This document shows positions 23,456 to 34,590 of a stretch of DNA of 64,000 nt, piece by piece. Under the pieces are notes generated by a model, which searched no databases, had not been told where the DNA came from, and saw only the letters and a program-made list of their open reading frames with translations. The DNA is from Litsea cubeba (taxonomy: Eukaryota > Streptophyta > Magnoliopsida > Laurales > Lauraceae). The stretch's first letter is position 1; the number at the start of each line of letters is the position of its first letter. Location: positions 140,305,999-140,369,998 of the forward strand of contig CM022946.1 in the NCBI GenBank assembly GCA_012931725.1. Direction: 5' to 3'. Made by a program: the position numbers and the translations under genes.

Positions 23456-24997
23456 ATTTTTTAATTGTTATTAAGAATGGTAATGATTAAAGTTCCTAAA
23501 AGAATGCTAATGATTAAAGTTCCTACAAATTTAACCAAATCGGATACATGTAGAAAGAAATGATGGCATTTTATGAAAACTAAATGCTGCCCAGGAACTA
23601 TTGTTTCATGCTGAATTGGGTTATGACATTAGGCAGACAAATATAAATTGGTGCCTAAGTTCCCTGATGCAAGAGTTGGACGCATAAATCTAGTAGTCCG
23701 GAAGGCGAACCGAACTCTAATATCCACCAAGATTGATTGCAGGTTGTGATTTTAGTATTTGTCGTTGCTTTTTTGTTTAAAGATTCAACTTAGCATGCTT
23801 CATATTGTTATAGAATGAGAATTGGTTGATGATTTGAATGTTTGACTTCTTATAGTATAATTGGTTAGATTATGTTTGGGAATTCCAAAACTCGGCAACA
23901 TTTGGATTGTGGAGCTCGCCTAGGAAAAGGAGACAATCGCAGAAGTATGTAGCACCTACCTTAGAAATTTTGTAAGTTGATTATGCTACGTTGTACAAGG
24001 AGAGTTACCAAACCCAAAATAAGTGGAGCCAGATGTTTTAGGTGAGATTAAATGTGAAACAAACAGCCAATACATCAACTTAAAGAGATCAATAATAGTA
24101 AAAAAAAAAAAAAGGCATCAATCTGCCCAGTAATTCATTGAAAAACATTCAGAACCTCACCAAATAGAAGTGAACTATAAAAAAACAAGACACTTTAAAA
24201 AAATATTAAAAATAAAAACTACAGCATTTCTTGTTTTTCTAAAAGGAAAAAAAATATCCACTTAAGTAAAGAGAGCAATTGAAAGCTTGTTTTTATATTT
24301 TTATGTCAAGTTGCCAAGAGAAAAGAAAGTAATTAAGGGCTCAAGGCTGTTACCATTTCTTACATCCAATAGCAAAAACTTCCTACTACTAACTGAGCTA
24401 TCTTTTTCAGAGAATGATTGGTTGACATTGTTTGCAGCTTGCAATTTTTTCTTCCATAGGATGGTGATAATGGAGTAGCTCTCATGGCCGAGTCAAGCAA
24501 GGGAAGGTGTGATGTACCTCCTTCCAACTGTAAGATGTTATCATATAATATATCTCAAGCTATTGGATATACTTCAATAAAATAAATATCTCACGGCTCA
24601 TTTAGAGTGTTGTAGCAAAGTCAGGAAAATGTAATGTCTAGAGAAAAGCAATAAATGTAACTTGCCTGTACAAGTGAAATTTTGTATCGCAATTTCAAAC
24701 TCTACAAATGGTAGAAGGTAAATGAGAGCTTAGAGAAGCTATCCATCTTACTCTGTTTGGTGGTGTATAACGCACCATGGTTAAGGAAGATATCTCTTCC
24801 ATATTTACTCAAGTTAAATGACTGCCTACTCATTATATGGTTATACTTTTTTCAAGAAAAGTTATATGTATAATTTGTATATTCAGTGCAACATTCGAAA
24901 CAAGTGTGCAATGAAAATGGCTAGATTGCACTTAAACATCATATGAAAATATAGAGAGATTAAAACCGATCATATTAAAAGGGAAAGCACACTATAC

Positions 24998-25051
24998 CTG
25001 TGCATTGGTCTCTTGCTCATTCACATATATTCTACCATGAATATCACATCC
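24998..25051 (-). other. Exon-like segment, 18 codons
   Basis: Bounded by an acceptor (TTCTCAG) and donor (CACAG/GTATAG), phase 0 at both ends, encoding GCDIHGRIYVNEQETNAQ. It is not recognised. Splicing from the upstream RPS18 exon would put it in a frame with an early stop, so it probably does not belong to RPS18. Confidence 0.3.
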
Positions 25052-25284
25052 CTGAGAATATCAGCCAATGTAGATTATTTATCAGAAACACATGGAATTA
25101 GAAGTTTAGAACAAAATTGTAACTCTGATACACCCTAATTATTGTGAACAGAAAAATAATGAATTAACGGCTACACAGTCAATCTGAATCAAATTCTAAT
25201 ATGAAATTCACAATGCACACCATAATTTAGAACATAAGAAGGCAATAGAATGAAACCCAACTACGAAAACCCTCCTACACGTAC

Positions 25285-25559
25285 CTCTTGTTCATGTCGA
25301 CATCTGCCTTCTTGCAGACGAGGTTTGCAAAACGCCTCCCAATACCTTTAATGGAGGTCAGAGCAAACATGATCTTCTGCTTGCCATCGACATTTGTGTT
25401 CAGAACACGAAGAATGTGCTGAAATTCTTCGTTCGCTATCAGAGACTGTGAAGAATCAATCAAACACTAAATCAGATCTAAACTGCTGCAAAAAGAAATT
25501 ACGAGATCTTGTAAGGTTTGTAACATCGAGTGTTGGAAAAAAATAGAAAGGAATACCAT
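25285..25559 (-). pseudogene. RPS18: Ribosomal protein S18 (uS13), 5' part only
   Basis: RPS18 is a 40S ribosomal subunit head protein. The minus strand has an ATG (25557-25559) directly followed by a GT donor, a 111 bp intron, and an exon at 25285-25445 reading SLIANEEFQHILRVLNTNVD, then GKQKIMFALTSIKGIGRR and KKADVDMNKR, nearly identical to plant RPS18. It ends AACAAGAG/GTACGTG. One-codon first exons occur in plant ribosomal protein genes. The remaining exons (about two thirds of the protein) were not found down to 21.5 kb. Because it lies between CACTA-type termini, capture by the transposon is the simplest explanation. The coding part shows no lesion. Confidence 0.85.
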
Positions 25560-25634
25560 CTTCTCTTCTCTTATCTTCTCGTCGCAGCAGATGCAGCTTG
25601 AAAATGCTTGCACAGAGCAAAGAGGAGGAGGAGG

Positions 25635-25675
25635 AACGACTAGGGTTTTAAAGTTCATTTATATATATAGGGCCA
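25635..25675 (-). promoter_or_regulatory. RPS18 core promoter: TATA stretch and telo-box
   Basis: On the minus strand a TATATATATAA stretch (about 25657-25669) is followed by AAAACCCTA (25641-25649). AAACCCTA telo-boxes are typical of plant ribosomal protein promoters. The 5' leader then runs about 80 bp to the ATG. Confidence 0.6.
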
Positions 25676-26237
25676 GGGGTGACCCTTCGGTGAAATTAGG
25701 GTTGAGGGGGGAGCTATGGGTCCCACCTGTTAAAATTTCTTAAACAGGTCCTATTTCACTCAAACTGAGACTGAACTATTATTTAATCATTATTATTATT
25801 TGTACTTAGACTTGGGGCCCACCTAGGATGGGTGTGGGGGAGTGGGAGATGAAAAAATTTGACCCCTTAAAATTTGATGGGAGAGGGAAATGATTGTTTA
25901 CTAGCGAGAGAATGATACCGAGAGACAGTTTTAGCCTTTTAGGGATTAAGAGATGGAAAGGGGAAAAAGGGCTTGGAGAGGGAAAACGTGGCTGTGGAGG
26001 CGGGAGAGGGTAAAAATTAGGCCATTGCATTGGTGACAAAAAATTTTTGCCACCAAATCTATTGGATCTTTTGGTGACAAATTTTTTTGTCACCAAATCT
26101 CCTCTCTATTTGGCACCTAAGCTAAAGACTTTTCGTGACAAGCAAAAAAATTTTTTTGTCACCGTTGTGTGCATTCCGTGACAACATTGATTTTTTGTCA
26201 CCAAAGGGTGTCACCAATAGTGCATTTTGTTGTAGTG

Positions 26238-29200
26238 AATTAGAATGATATTATCTAAGAAAAAGGCCCCAGCAAGTGATGTATAATAGGTTGTTGGCTT
26301 TGGCTTCCCATGCCTTGGCCAAGGTATGACCTTTAATGTTTATGTGGTAGGAGAATGCACATTTTAGCTCATAGTAAGGTATTTTTTTCTACTATTGCTT
26401 TTGGGAGTAAATAAACCATAACCCAAAGACTTGTGTCAAATTCAGTAAATTATCATTCTCGTTGGACACCTTGCATGTGATGATCCATTCAATTAGATAG
26501 CTAGTGGTATCACTCTCTCGCATGTGTTCACCAATAGGATTTCATATTGTGAAGTATTAGCCATGTTCCACTTTGGAGGAGATTTTGTTTAGGATAATGG
26601 AAATCCCAGTCATTGACCAAATAAGCCAGGCCTGAACTTGAAACACCAATCTCTGGGGTTCCCAACCAGGTATATCTCTGACAAAACAGCCGGACACACA
26701 ATTAGTGTTTTCATTTTTTATTTTGGTCAAATTATCCTGTGGTTTCTATTATGGATGACGACATTCTTTGGCTAAATTCCCGTTTTCTCTTATTTTTATC
26801 AATGGTTCTTTAAAGATTGATACGCAGATTTTGATTGCTTGATTCTTGTTGTTTTGAGGCCGAGGGACACACCAACCCGCAGGTTTACAATCTGATCTTG
26901 TCTATATTAGAGTTGGCCGTCAAGACATATATTGACCCTTAATTCTCTTATGTCAATTCCTAGGTTGTTTTTCTATATTATTGGAATACAAATAGATGTG
27001 TGAAATATTCTAAGATAGTATAAAGAAGTTTCCAGAATGTTTTCATCATTCCAATGAGTGACGTGGTCTAATCTTGACTATTGATAGGATGGAGTAGAAT
27101 TATAAATAGATTTTCCTTCATTTTTAACCGATTGAGGAAGAAATTGAGTGATCATTACTTTTAAGATTTATCTCTTCGTTATATACGACTGTATTTCTTG
27201 GTTTAAGAGGTAGACCACAGGGGAATGCTATATAGCTAGCATGATGAGTTCAACTACATATTTTTACCTCACATTCTAGACCACAGTGTGTCAGCTCTCA
27301 ACCTTACATAACATGTAGGATTGTACTCCCATTAATGTCTACCATACTCATATCCAATATGGATGATGAATTGTCAATGCAACCTACTATAGTGGTTCTA
27401 TCCCATAACAACATATTCAAAGCAACATTTAATTGCCAGAATTACTTCCTAAGGATGCAGAAACTTGTTGAGCTAAATGCAAATTAAATAGCAAAACAAG
27501 TTATGGAAGAGAAACTAATTTCAAGTAAATTATGCATAACAGATTATGATCGCCATCTGTGGGGAAAAGCGTTTCTAAACCAATGTGGCCTACATCGAAA
27601 TAGATAACAGCCGGTCCACATATAAGGAAGCCATCAATGTTATCTAATGTTTTATTTTATTTAATTTTTATGTGCACAGTAGAACATTCAGATTAGACCA
27701 AAACTTTTCGGGTTCCTCACTTCTCATAAAAATGGTAATCATTCCAAATAAGTAATTAATTGCCGCAAGATTATATAACTTCAAAATTTTATTCAATAGA
27801 CCTCAATAATCAAGAATCACATAAATTGCAGATATTAAATGAAAAGAAAAGAAGAAACCCCAAACTAGTGCACATTTGGAAACAGAATAGTTAAATATAT
27901 ATATATATATATTAAAATAAGCCACATGCAAGTGGGCCGGCAAACCCACCAGACAAACCCTACTTGGTCTCTTCTTCAAGTTTAAATCATATATAAAACC
28001 AACACATTTCCCATCCCATATCATAACTAGAACTACCCATTTATCCATACCAATTTTGGGGCAAAATTTCAGAGCAAATTTCATAAATCAACTCCCCCAA
28101 GCTATTCAACTCATTGACAACTTAAGTTATTCAATTTCAACTCATTGACAACTTAAAAAGCACATTCAAATGCCCATCAGCTTCTGTTATCTCATAGTGA
28201 ACCTCAGTAGCTTGTCTTTACAAATAGAGAATTTACAAAGAGAGAAGGATACAGGAGAGTAGTACCTTGAGATAGAGAAATTACAAAGAGAGAAAGATAC
28301 AGGAGAGTAGTACCTTGAGAGTGTCTCAGAAGAGTAAGCTCTGCTGCATGGAGATTCCATTATTAGTGGAGACCTCTTTAGGAATGGACAAAGAAAAATA
28401 CGAAATCATGGTTTCCATGGATGGAGTCATGAAAACTAAAGCTGTTCCTCCTCCTGTAGAAATAATAGGAACTCAGTTCACAGTCAAAGTCACCTTCTCT
28501 TCAATCTTCCATACAAAACAGTGGGTGGGTGTGTTAGGATGCCCCCAAAATGTAAAGGCCCTGAAGATTTGTTAAAATGGTTATGAACTTGGAATTAAAA
28601 CCCATATTGTCCCAAACACACAAAGAACGGATAAAAAAAATTCAATCTTCCAATTTGGGGTACATCCAAATACATCATTTATCAAAGAGACAAAGAAGAA
28701 AGAGGAAGAAATCATCTCTATGGTCAGGTTTACCTACCTGTTTCATCTCCTGCAACTAGAATAAGAAACCCATTTCCAGATTCACCACAGCTTTATTTTA
28801 GGCTCAAGAAAGCACGTGAAACACCAAAGAGATGGCAAAAGCCAAAACATACAAGAGAAAAGAAGAAGAAGAAGACAAGAAATGCAAGTATCGCTCTGGT
28901 GTTCTACAGTCCAGAACCCATTTCACATTCAAACAACCCTCAGAGAAGTAAAATCCCTTACATATAAAAGACGATGCCGTTCGACACAGCGAGGGGTAAA
29001 ATCGTCCAAATCGACTGTACGAACACGTGTTTATGTGTATTTGTGATTAAATACGTATAATACATGTTTTGTGACACTTTTTTGGTAAAATTCCCAATAA
29101 TAAATGGGAAGTACAATACTTCTTCAATAGTTTACATATTTTATTTTCCATATTATTTAGTTTAAACAAAATGCCGATATGATCAATAACTGATGTATCA

Positions 29201-29383
29201 CTGATTTCATCCCTTAACTTGTGCAACTGACTGCAACTTCGTCTTTAACAGTTACAAAACAAAAATAGGAATAAGCGATCCCATCATTTAGAAACCTGCT
29301 TAGCGTTTTTCATTAGTGGCAACAGACTTTTAAACAAAGTTCATGGTCAACAGACTTGATGATATGAGAGAGGGAAAGAGCAC
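26238..29383. other. Intergenic or NOT2 3' region; no exon supported
   Basis: I searched by eye for the missing NOT2 C-terminal exons (Arg-Gly-Trp-Phe region) and did not find them. Contents seen: an (AT)n run at about 27893-27912; a direct tandem duplication of about 50 bp at 28221-28318 (GATACAGGAGAGTAGTACCT twice); and short open frames at 28315-28759 without recognisable similarity. Confidence 0.45.
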
Positions 29384-29429
29384 ATACAGTTCACTAGCAG
29401 CATAAAGTTGAGCCTCATCTTTTGGCATG
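29384..29429 (-). pseudogene. NOT2: NOT2 exon: MPKDEAQLYAASELY
   Basis: It starts after CCCAG with C completing a serine codon and encodes MPKDEAQLYAASELY, the well-conserved beginning of the C-terminal NOT box. It ends at TAT/GTGCTC. The following exon is not found. Confidence 0.8.
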
Positions 29430-29519
29430 CTGGGAAGAAGAAAAAGAAGATTAGAGGAACTAATAATTTGTGGGAATGCTAAGTGCAGCAAAGTTAACAT
29501 AACAAACAAAGAACTCTAC

Positions 29520-29572
29520 CTGTAAAAGATATAAAGCAATGTTGCAGGTGGAAACTTCGCAAAATACCCTTG
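29520..29572 (-). pseudogene. NOT2: NOT2 exon: QGYFAKFPPATLLYIFY
   Basis: A 53 bp exon between TGTAG and GTAGAG, encoding QGYFAKFPPATLLYIFY. The frame joins correctly to both neighbours. Confidence 0.8.
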
Positions 29573-29650
29573 CTACAGCCACAACAGCAGAGTTAGGACT
29601 CAAAAGATAGTAAAACTCAAAGCAAAGGGCTTCATTCAGTCACGACGTAC

Positions 29651-30082
29651 ATGGAGCTATGGTGGTGGTTTAGTGTAATAGCATTCGGGCACTACATGCT
29701 CAGGATCTCCTTTCGCAGGCTGGTCAGACCATGGAGACCCGAAAGTCTTGTGAAGGTTATCGGGAGAGTTTATATTTAATCCCAATGTTGTCAGATCAAT
29801 TCCCAAGGAAAGAGAAGCCAAATCAGGATCATGATTTCTAATAACACCTAATAAACCCAGCAAGCTAAATTTGTCTGGAGAAGGTAAGGTCCCCTGCTTG
29901 GATTTCAAACTCTGATCTCTATACGACTGAGAAACAGCTGACATCTATTGCAGCCGAAATTGAGACTGATTTTGCTGGTGCTGATACTGCTGAATGAGCT
30001 GGTCATATGATCCAATTCCAGAAACTGAATTTGGAGAATTTAAAGGCCTCAATCCAATACTAGGGGGTCCGCTGGACGGAAT
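29651..30082 (-). pseudogene. NOT2: NOT2 exon with two in-frame TAG codons
   Basis: Acceptor TTCTCAG at 30083; donor CAT/GTACGT at 29651. It encodes GPPSIGLRPLNSPNSVSGIG, a glutamine-rich stretch, then (after TAG at 29945-29947) MSAVSQSYRDQSLKSKQG and LGIDLTTLGLNINSPDNLHK, FGSPWSDQPAKGDPE and CYYTKPPP, followed by TAG at 29657-29659 and LH. The first TAG replaces a glutamine codon (CAG to TAG is one transition). Confidence 0.88.
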
Positions 30083-30178
30083 CTGAGAAAATTTCTAAAA
30101 TTAACTAAGGCCATGAATCTGACCTGAAAACACGACATACTTACTCCAAAATATGACCACCAATGGCAATCACAGCAC

Positions 30179-30361
30179 CTGTGAGTGATATGTTCCATGT
30201 GAAGATGGAAAAAGATCAGACCCATGTAAATGAAGAAGATCTTGGCTGTTTGCAGGTGCAAAGGAAACAGCGGCATTGCTGACTGAAGGCGAGTGTTGCT
30301 GCTGTTGCTGGCGATGAGATGCATAGGTTCCTCCTAAGCTGAATCCAGCAGATCTTCCCAT
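30179..30361 (-). pseudogene. NOT2: NOT2 exon: MGRSAGFSLGGTYASHRQQQ
   Basis: It encodes MGRSAGFSLGGTYASHRQQQ and later SQDLLHLHGSDLFPSSHGTY, ending CAG/GTGCTG. The bases just before ATGGGA are ACCG rather than ACAG, so the acceptor appears lost. Confidence 0.85.
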
Positions 30362-30486
30362 CGGTATTTTTTAGTGTAAATTAAACTTAAAGCTAAGGCA
30401 ACGGCCAAAATGAAAACAAGGATATTAGATGGTCTAGTAGAAATAAAAATGGCAACTGATTGTTCTACACAAAAGCCATGACTCAC

Positions 30487-30575
30487 AGGATAGTGTTGGG
30501 ATTGCATCATCGACATGGGATTGTCGTGAAGTTGTTCTTTCTGATGCATATCCATTGTAAAATCAGCATTACCAC
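30487..30575 (-). pseudogene. NOT2: NOT2 exon: NADFTMDMHQKEQLHDNPMS
   Basis: An 89 bp exon from GTGCAG to a strong CCT/GTGAGT donor, encoding NADFTMDMHQKEQLHDNPMS then MMQSQHYP. Confidence 0.85.
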
Positions 30576-30798
30576 CTGCACAAGAAGAGTATCAGGATCA
30601 CCATTGAAGCAGTAAAAAGAATAACTGGCAGTAATATCCTGGGTGGCATTACCCATGATCTAGCCCTGTGGGGCCCACCTGGGGGGCTGGAACAGTACCC
30701 AGATTGGTGCAAGTTAGAATGCAATGGCATTTTCAGATCCAATGGATCTATCATGATTGAGATATGGGGCATGAAAAATCAAAAGTCAGAAACCCCTT

Positions 30799-31686
30799 TG
30801 TGTGGGGAGATTTCCCAAGTTCCAGGGTTACGCTAATCACAACCATCAAGTGGGATTAAACATTCTTACGTCCTGTCCGCGTGCTAACCACGTGACCTCA
30901 GATTCACTCCGGTGACCGGGACAGAGTCCTCAGCCGAAGTCAGACAGGTCCATGCCGCTAGCGCTGAGCTCGGCTACCCAGGTGCCCACCTCGGCCGAGA
31001 GCTCCACCTCGGCCGGAGGTGCCGGGACGGAAGCCGAAGCAAGAAGAGGACCTCCACTTGCGCCCTTTGCCCCCCACGTCATCCGACACGTGGAGGAATA
31101 GGGGCGCGAGCCAGTGAGACAGATGCGACATCCAGCCGTCCACAATCTTCGCCAAATCACTGACAGGGCGGCATCCAGCGGCTGAAGCCAAATCAGGGCA
31201 AGGCCCGAGGGCGGATCCGATGGTACATCTACCGCCAAAGGCGCCGAACACGATCTGGCCCAACATGACATGCATTAGATGCGATGTGGGTTGATCTGAT
31301 TAGCATTAAATGCAAAGTGGGCTGGAATGGATCGCATTTATTACTTTGTGGGCTGATCATGACTTCCCTATCAAGTCATGAGACCCATGCCAAAGTATCA
31401 TCCAAAGATACGACCCAGGCGTCTATAAATAGATCCTCATTCCACATGCAAGGTACGCACAATCCATACTTGAGAGCCGTTACTCTGCCTCTCTTCCTCC
31501 TCTCCTTCCTTTGTTCCAGTTCACTCACTGACTTAGGCATCGGAGAGCCTTGCGCCGCCCAAGCCAGGGTCCTCTGACCGTTTGCTCTTCCCTTTCAGGC
31601 TTTCAGGCGGCACATCATCTTCTTCACCTTGGATAAGTCCTCTAAGGCACCCCTGTTATTGTGGGTCATTATTTTATGCACCTACA
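30799..31686 (+). repeat. Gypsy 5' LTR
   Basis: It begins TGTGTGGGGAGATTT and ends CACCTACA. A CTATAAATAG TATA box lies at about 31421. It differs from the 3' LTR by only scattered substitutions over 888 bp, indicating a fairly recent insertion. Confidence 0.92.
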
Positions 31687-31751
31687 ATTGGCGCCGTCTG
31701 TGGGGAAGTAATATCCCAACCTTCCCAACCTTCTCAATCATCCCAGAAACC

Positions 31752-32640
31752 ATGCCTCCGAAAGCTAAGAAGGGCGAAGAATCCTCGAGAGCAATTCTCG
31801 AGCAGCCAGGCCCGCCGACGGACGCCCCTCCTCAAGGGCGGTCCAGAACGGTGCATGGCACATCTGCAGGCGAGGGCCGCCTAGGCTCGCAACTCTACGT
31901 CGAGGCCCCCTTCCAAGAAGGACTCGAAGCCTCACTCTCAGCGGAGGATGACACGCCACCCAGATGCGACGAGCGTTGGCATGAGCGTCCTCGCAAAGAT
32001 AAAGCCGTGGCGGTAGAATAAACACGCCGCGCTCAACCTCCTGCTGCTGGAGGAGGTGTCGCAGCTCAAAATGCTCTCCTCCAGAAGCAGGAGCAGTTAA
32101 TCCGTGAACTCCAGCAGCAGCTGAGAGCGGTGCAAACTGCCTCGCTGAGGCAGGTCTCTGAACCTCAGGGCAAGAAAAGGGACGCCCCGAGCGGGGCAGC
32201 CCAGCCCCCTCGTGAGGATCTGAGAAACCTTCTAGACCACAAGCGTAGCCAGATCTATGATGAAGGCTCGAGCAACAGCCGAAGTCATCACAGTCGCGAT
32301 GGCCGGGCTCATAGCCATCGCAGCCCAGGCCACTCCAAGCGAAAGCCAAGAGCGCGGACACCGGAGAAGGATGACGAGCAGGAGCGGCTCGACAAACGCA
32401 TCAGGTTGGCTCTTCAGCACAACCTGTATATGCGGGATCAAAAACAAATCTGTGGCCACACCGATCTGAGGGCCTCACCCTTCACGTGAGACATCGAACG
32501 GACTCCCTTGCCCAAGAAGTTCTCTGTCCCGCGGTTCATCCCCTACGACGGACTATCCGACCCATTCGCTCACCTCCGTCACTTCTCCCAAAAGATGTCC
32601 ATCTGGGGGAACGAGGGCCACCTTAACTACAATAAGCTTC
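31752..32640 (+). pseudogene. gag: Gypsy Gag remnant
   Basis: The frame opens MPPKAKKGEESS, stops at 32019-32021 (TAA), continues in the same frame with ALLQKQEQLIRELQQQLRAV, a coiled coil, and a long basic, serine-rich linker, stops again at TGA (about 32488), then reads PLPKKFSVPRFIPYDGLSDP, the conserved start of the gypsy Gag core. At about 32637 it jumps directly into reverse transcriptase. A large internal deletion has therefore removed most of the capsid, the zinc knuckle, protease and the RT N-terminus. Confidence 0.8.
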
Positions 32641-33540
32641 CTCGACGCCTACAGAGGCTACCACCAGATTTCGCTGTATGAGCCTGACGAGGAGAAGACA
32701 TCATTCATAACCCCCCGCGGCACTAACTGCTACAAGGTGATGCCCTTCGGGCTGAAGAACGCGAGGGCGACATACCAGCGCATCGTGATAGATTTTCCAG
32801 GCTCAGCTCGGCAGAACGGTGGAAGTATACATCGACGATGTGGTCGTCAAATCAAAGCTCTCCAGCGACCATCTGGCGGATCTCGGCCAAGTCTTCGGCA
32901 TCCTTCGCGCGTTCAAGCTCAAGCTCAACGCTTCCAAGTGCGCCTTCGGCGTAGCCTCTGGCAAGAACCTCGGAAGCTTGGTAACGCGGAGAGGGATAGA
33001 AGCCAATCCAGACCAGATCACCGCGATCCAGGGCATCCTGAGCCCCTCTACCACAAAAGAGGTCCAGAAGCTCACAGGAATGGATGCAGCACTCAATCGC
33101 TTCATTAGCCGGTCATCAGATAAGTGCAGGCCTTTCTTTCAGCTTCTGAGAAAAAAAAATTTTAATTTCAATGGACTCCTGAGTGCGACCAAGCGTTGGC
33201 CACACTCAAAACCTATCTATCCTCACCACCCTTACTCTCTACCCCAACTCGGGGGAGATTTTGTATTTATATCTTGCGGTCTCGGATTATGCAGTGAGCT
33301 CCGTCCTCATCAGGGAGGACGAGGGAATCCAAAAACCAATTTATTACACGAGCAAGACCCTGCTTGACACCGAGACCAGATACCTTCTATCGGAGAAGCT
33401 CGCGCTGGCTCTCGTCAGTACCTCCCGTAAGCTCTCCCATTATCTCCAATCCCACACCACGGTGGTGATCACGGAGCATCTACTCCGTTCTATATTCAAA
33501 ATGGCTGACTTTTCAGGGCGAATATCAAAGTGGGCAGTAT
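32638..33540 (+). pseudogene. pol: Gypsy reverse transcriptase and RNase H (broken)
   Basis: Conserved RT text FLDAYRGYHQISLYEPDEEK and YKVMPFGLKNARATYQR is followed, after a frameshift near 32789, by VEVYIDDVVVKSK with the YIDD catalytic motif, and RRGIEANPDQITAIQGILSP. The RNase H part shifts frame again near 33180 and 33245 and reads EILYLYLAVSDYAVSSVLIR and PIYYTSKTLLDTETRYLLSE. At least three frameshifts make it non-functional as read. Confidence 0.85.
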
Positions 33541-33582
33541 GATATACAGTGCCGTCTCCGAACTGCGATCAAAGCCCAGATT

Positions 33583-34110
33583 TTAGCAGACTTCATCGTG
33601 GAATTCGTCTCGCCAAACTCGGCTCCGACCCAGCCCAGCACGAAACTGGGGGGCATAGGGCATGAGCCCGAAGTAACCGAGGTCCAACAGTCTCCCACCT
33701 CGGCATGGAAGATCTTTGTCGACGGATCGTCCACCTCCAAGAGAGCTGGCGCCGGCATAGTCCTCCAACCACCAGAAGGCCTGGTCACGGAGCAGGCTTT
33801 CACCTTGGACTTCAGAGCAACAAACACTGAGGCAGAGTATGGAGCACGGATAGCAGGGTCGAACAGCGCCCAAATCCTCGGAGCCCAGCACCTGGTGATC
33901 TTCAGCGATTCGCAACTGATAACTAGCCAGCTCGCTGGAGACTACCAGGCCCTCGCGAAAAGGCTGTTGTCTCATTTCCAGAAAGTCGAGGTCAGGCAGA
34001 TCTCCAGAGATACCAACACGCACGCCGATGCGCTTGCAAACCTGGCCTCCGCTGTCGAAGCAGGAAAGAAATGGACGTCGAGGTTGGGTCGATATCAAGA
34101 TCAAGCCTAG
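33583..34110 (+). pseudogene. pol: Gypsy second (archaeal-type) RNase H
   Basis: The open frame contains WKIFVDGSSTSKRAGAGIVL, FRATNTEAEYGARIAG, LVIFSDSQLITSQLAG and RDTNTHADALANLAS. The D..S, E and D positions match the additional RNase H1 domain characteristic of Tat-clade gypsy elements. It ends at a stop at 34108-34110, where integrase should begin. Confidence 0.8.
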
Positions 34111-34137
34111 AACTCCACTCACCTCGGCTACTCCTCT

Positions 34138-34590
34138 ATGCTGACCTCGGCCCGAGCTGGATGGATCCAATCATCGCTTACTGACGACCGGCTCTCCGAG
34201 GACAAGACTGAAGCTCACCGAATCAGACTCACCTCGGGGACACCCTTCTCTCTAGCTTACGGGATGGAGGCGGTCATTCCTTTAGAAATTGGCCTCCCCA
34301 CCCTGAGGACAGAATTGGTCGGCCAAGGCCGAAATGAGACAAACTCTGCAATGGAGCTGGACCTGGCGGACGGGCGCCGAAAAGCAGCAGCCCTCCGACT
34401 GACTGACTATCAGCAGCGGCTGGCCAGAACATACAACGAAAAACTCAGAGAGAGAACTGGTTCTAAAAAAAGACCCTGCCAGCTGACAGATCCAAACGAA
34501 GGAAAGCTGGCCCCGAACTGGCACGGCCTATTCAGGGTAGTCTCACTGGCAGGACGATCATCCTATAAGCTCTCCTTACCTGACTTCGGC
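34138..34590 (+). pseudogene. pol: Gypsy integrase C-terminal remnant
   Basis: It encodes SGTPFSLAYGMEAVIPLEIG and later GKLAPNWHGLFRVV and SYKLSLPD, the end of a gypsy integrase core and its C-terminal domain. The zinc-binding and DDE catalytic regions are missing. A second copy of the last ~120 bp occurs at 34990-35080. Confidence 0.8.

Larger units (their letters stand above)
21532..26237. mobile_element. CACTA-type element (non-autonomous) or nested CACTA ends
   Basis: The left end is CACTACAACAAAA (21532) and the right end is its complement ending TTGTTGTAGTG (26237). Both ends are followed inward by dense subterminal repeats of TTTGGTGACA and its complement (21545-21910 and 26030-26215), a CACTA hallmark. 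The flanking triplets (TTA left, AAT right) do not match, so the two ends may come from different copies or one flank has changed. No CACTA transposase is recognised. The interior carries an RPS18 5' gene piece and two other exon-like segments, and a second CACTA-like end at 22975. Confidence 0.65.

Noticed and set aside
21529..26240. Three-base target duplication for the CACTA element
   Set aside because: The flanking bases are TTA and AAT, which do not match, so no duplication is claimed.
28140..28215. Minus-strand peptide containing VHYEITEADGHLN, vaguely like the NOT2 C-terminal VHYE motif
   Set aside because: Only four residues agree, no flanking similarity and no clear splice sites, so it is not called as the missing NOT2 exon.
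28315..28575. 86-codon plus-strand open frame
   Set aside because: No recognisable domain, begins inside a tandem duplication, and no supporting splice or promoter signal.
30930..31275. Two overlapping minus-strand open frames of about 105-113 codons, repeated at 39745-40090 and partly at 42728-43054
   Set aside because: They lie in the GC-rich part of the gypsy LTR and appear in every LTR copy; they are antisense shadows, not genes.
31765..32361. 198-codon minus-strand open frame opposite gypsy gag
   Set aside because: It is antisense to recognisable Gag text and has the composition of a GC-rich shadow frame.
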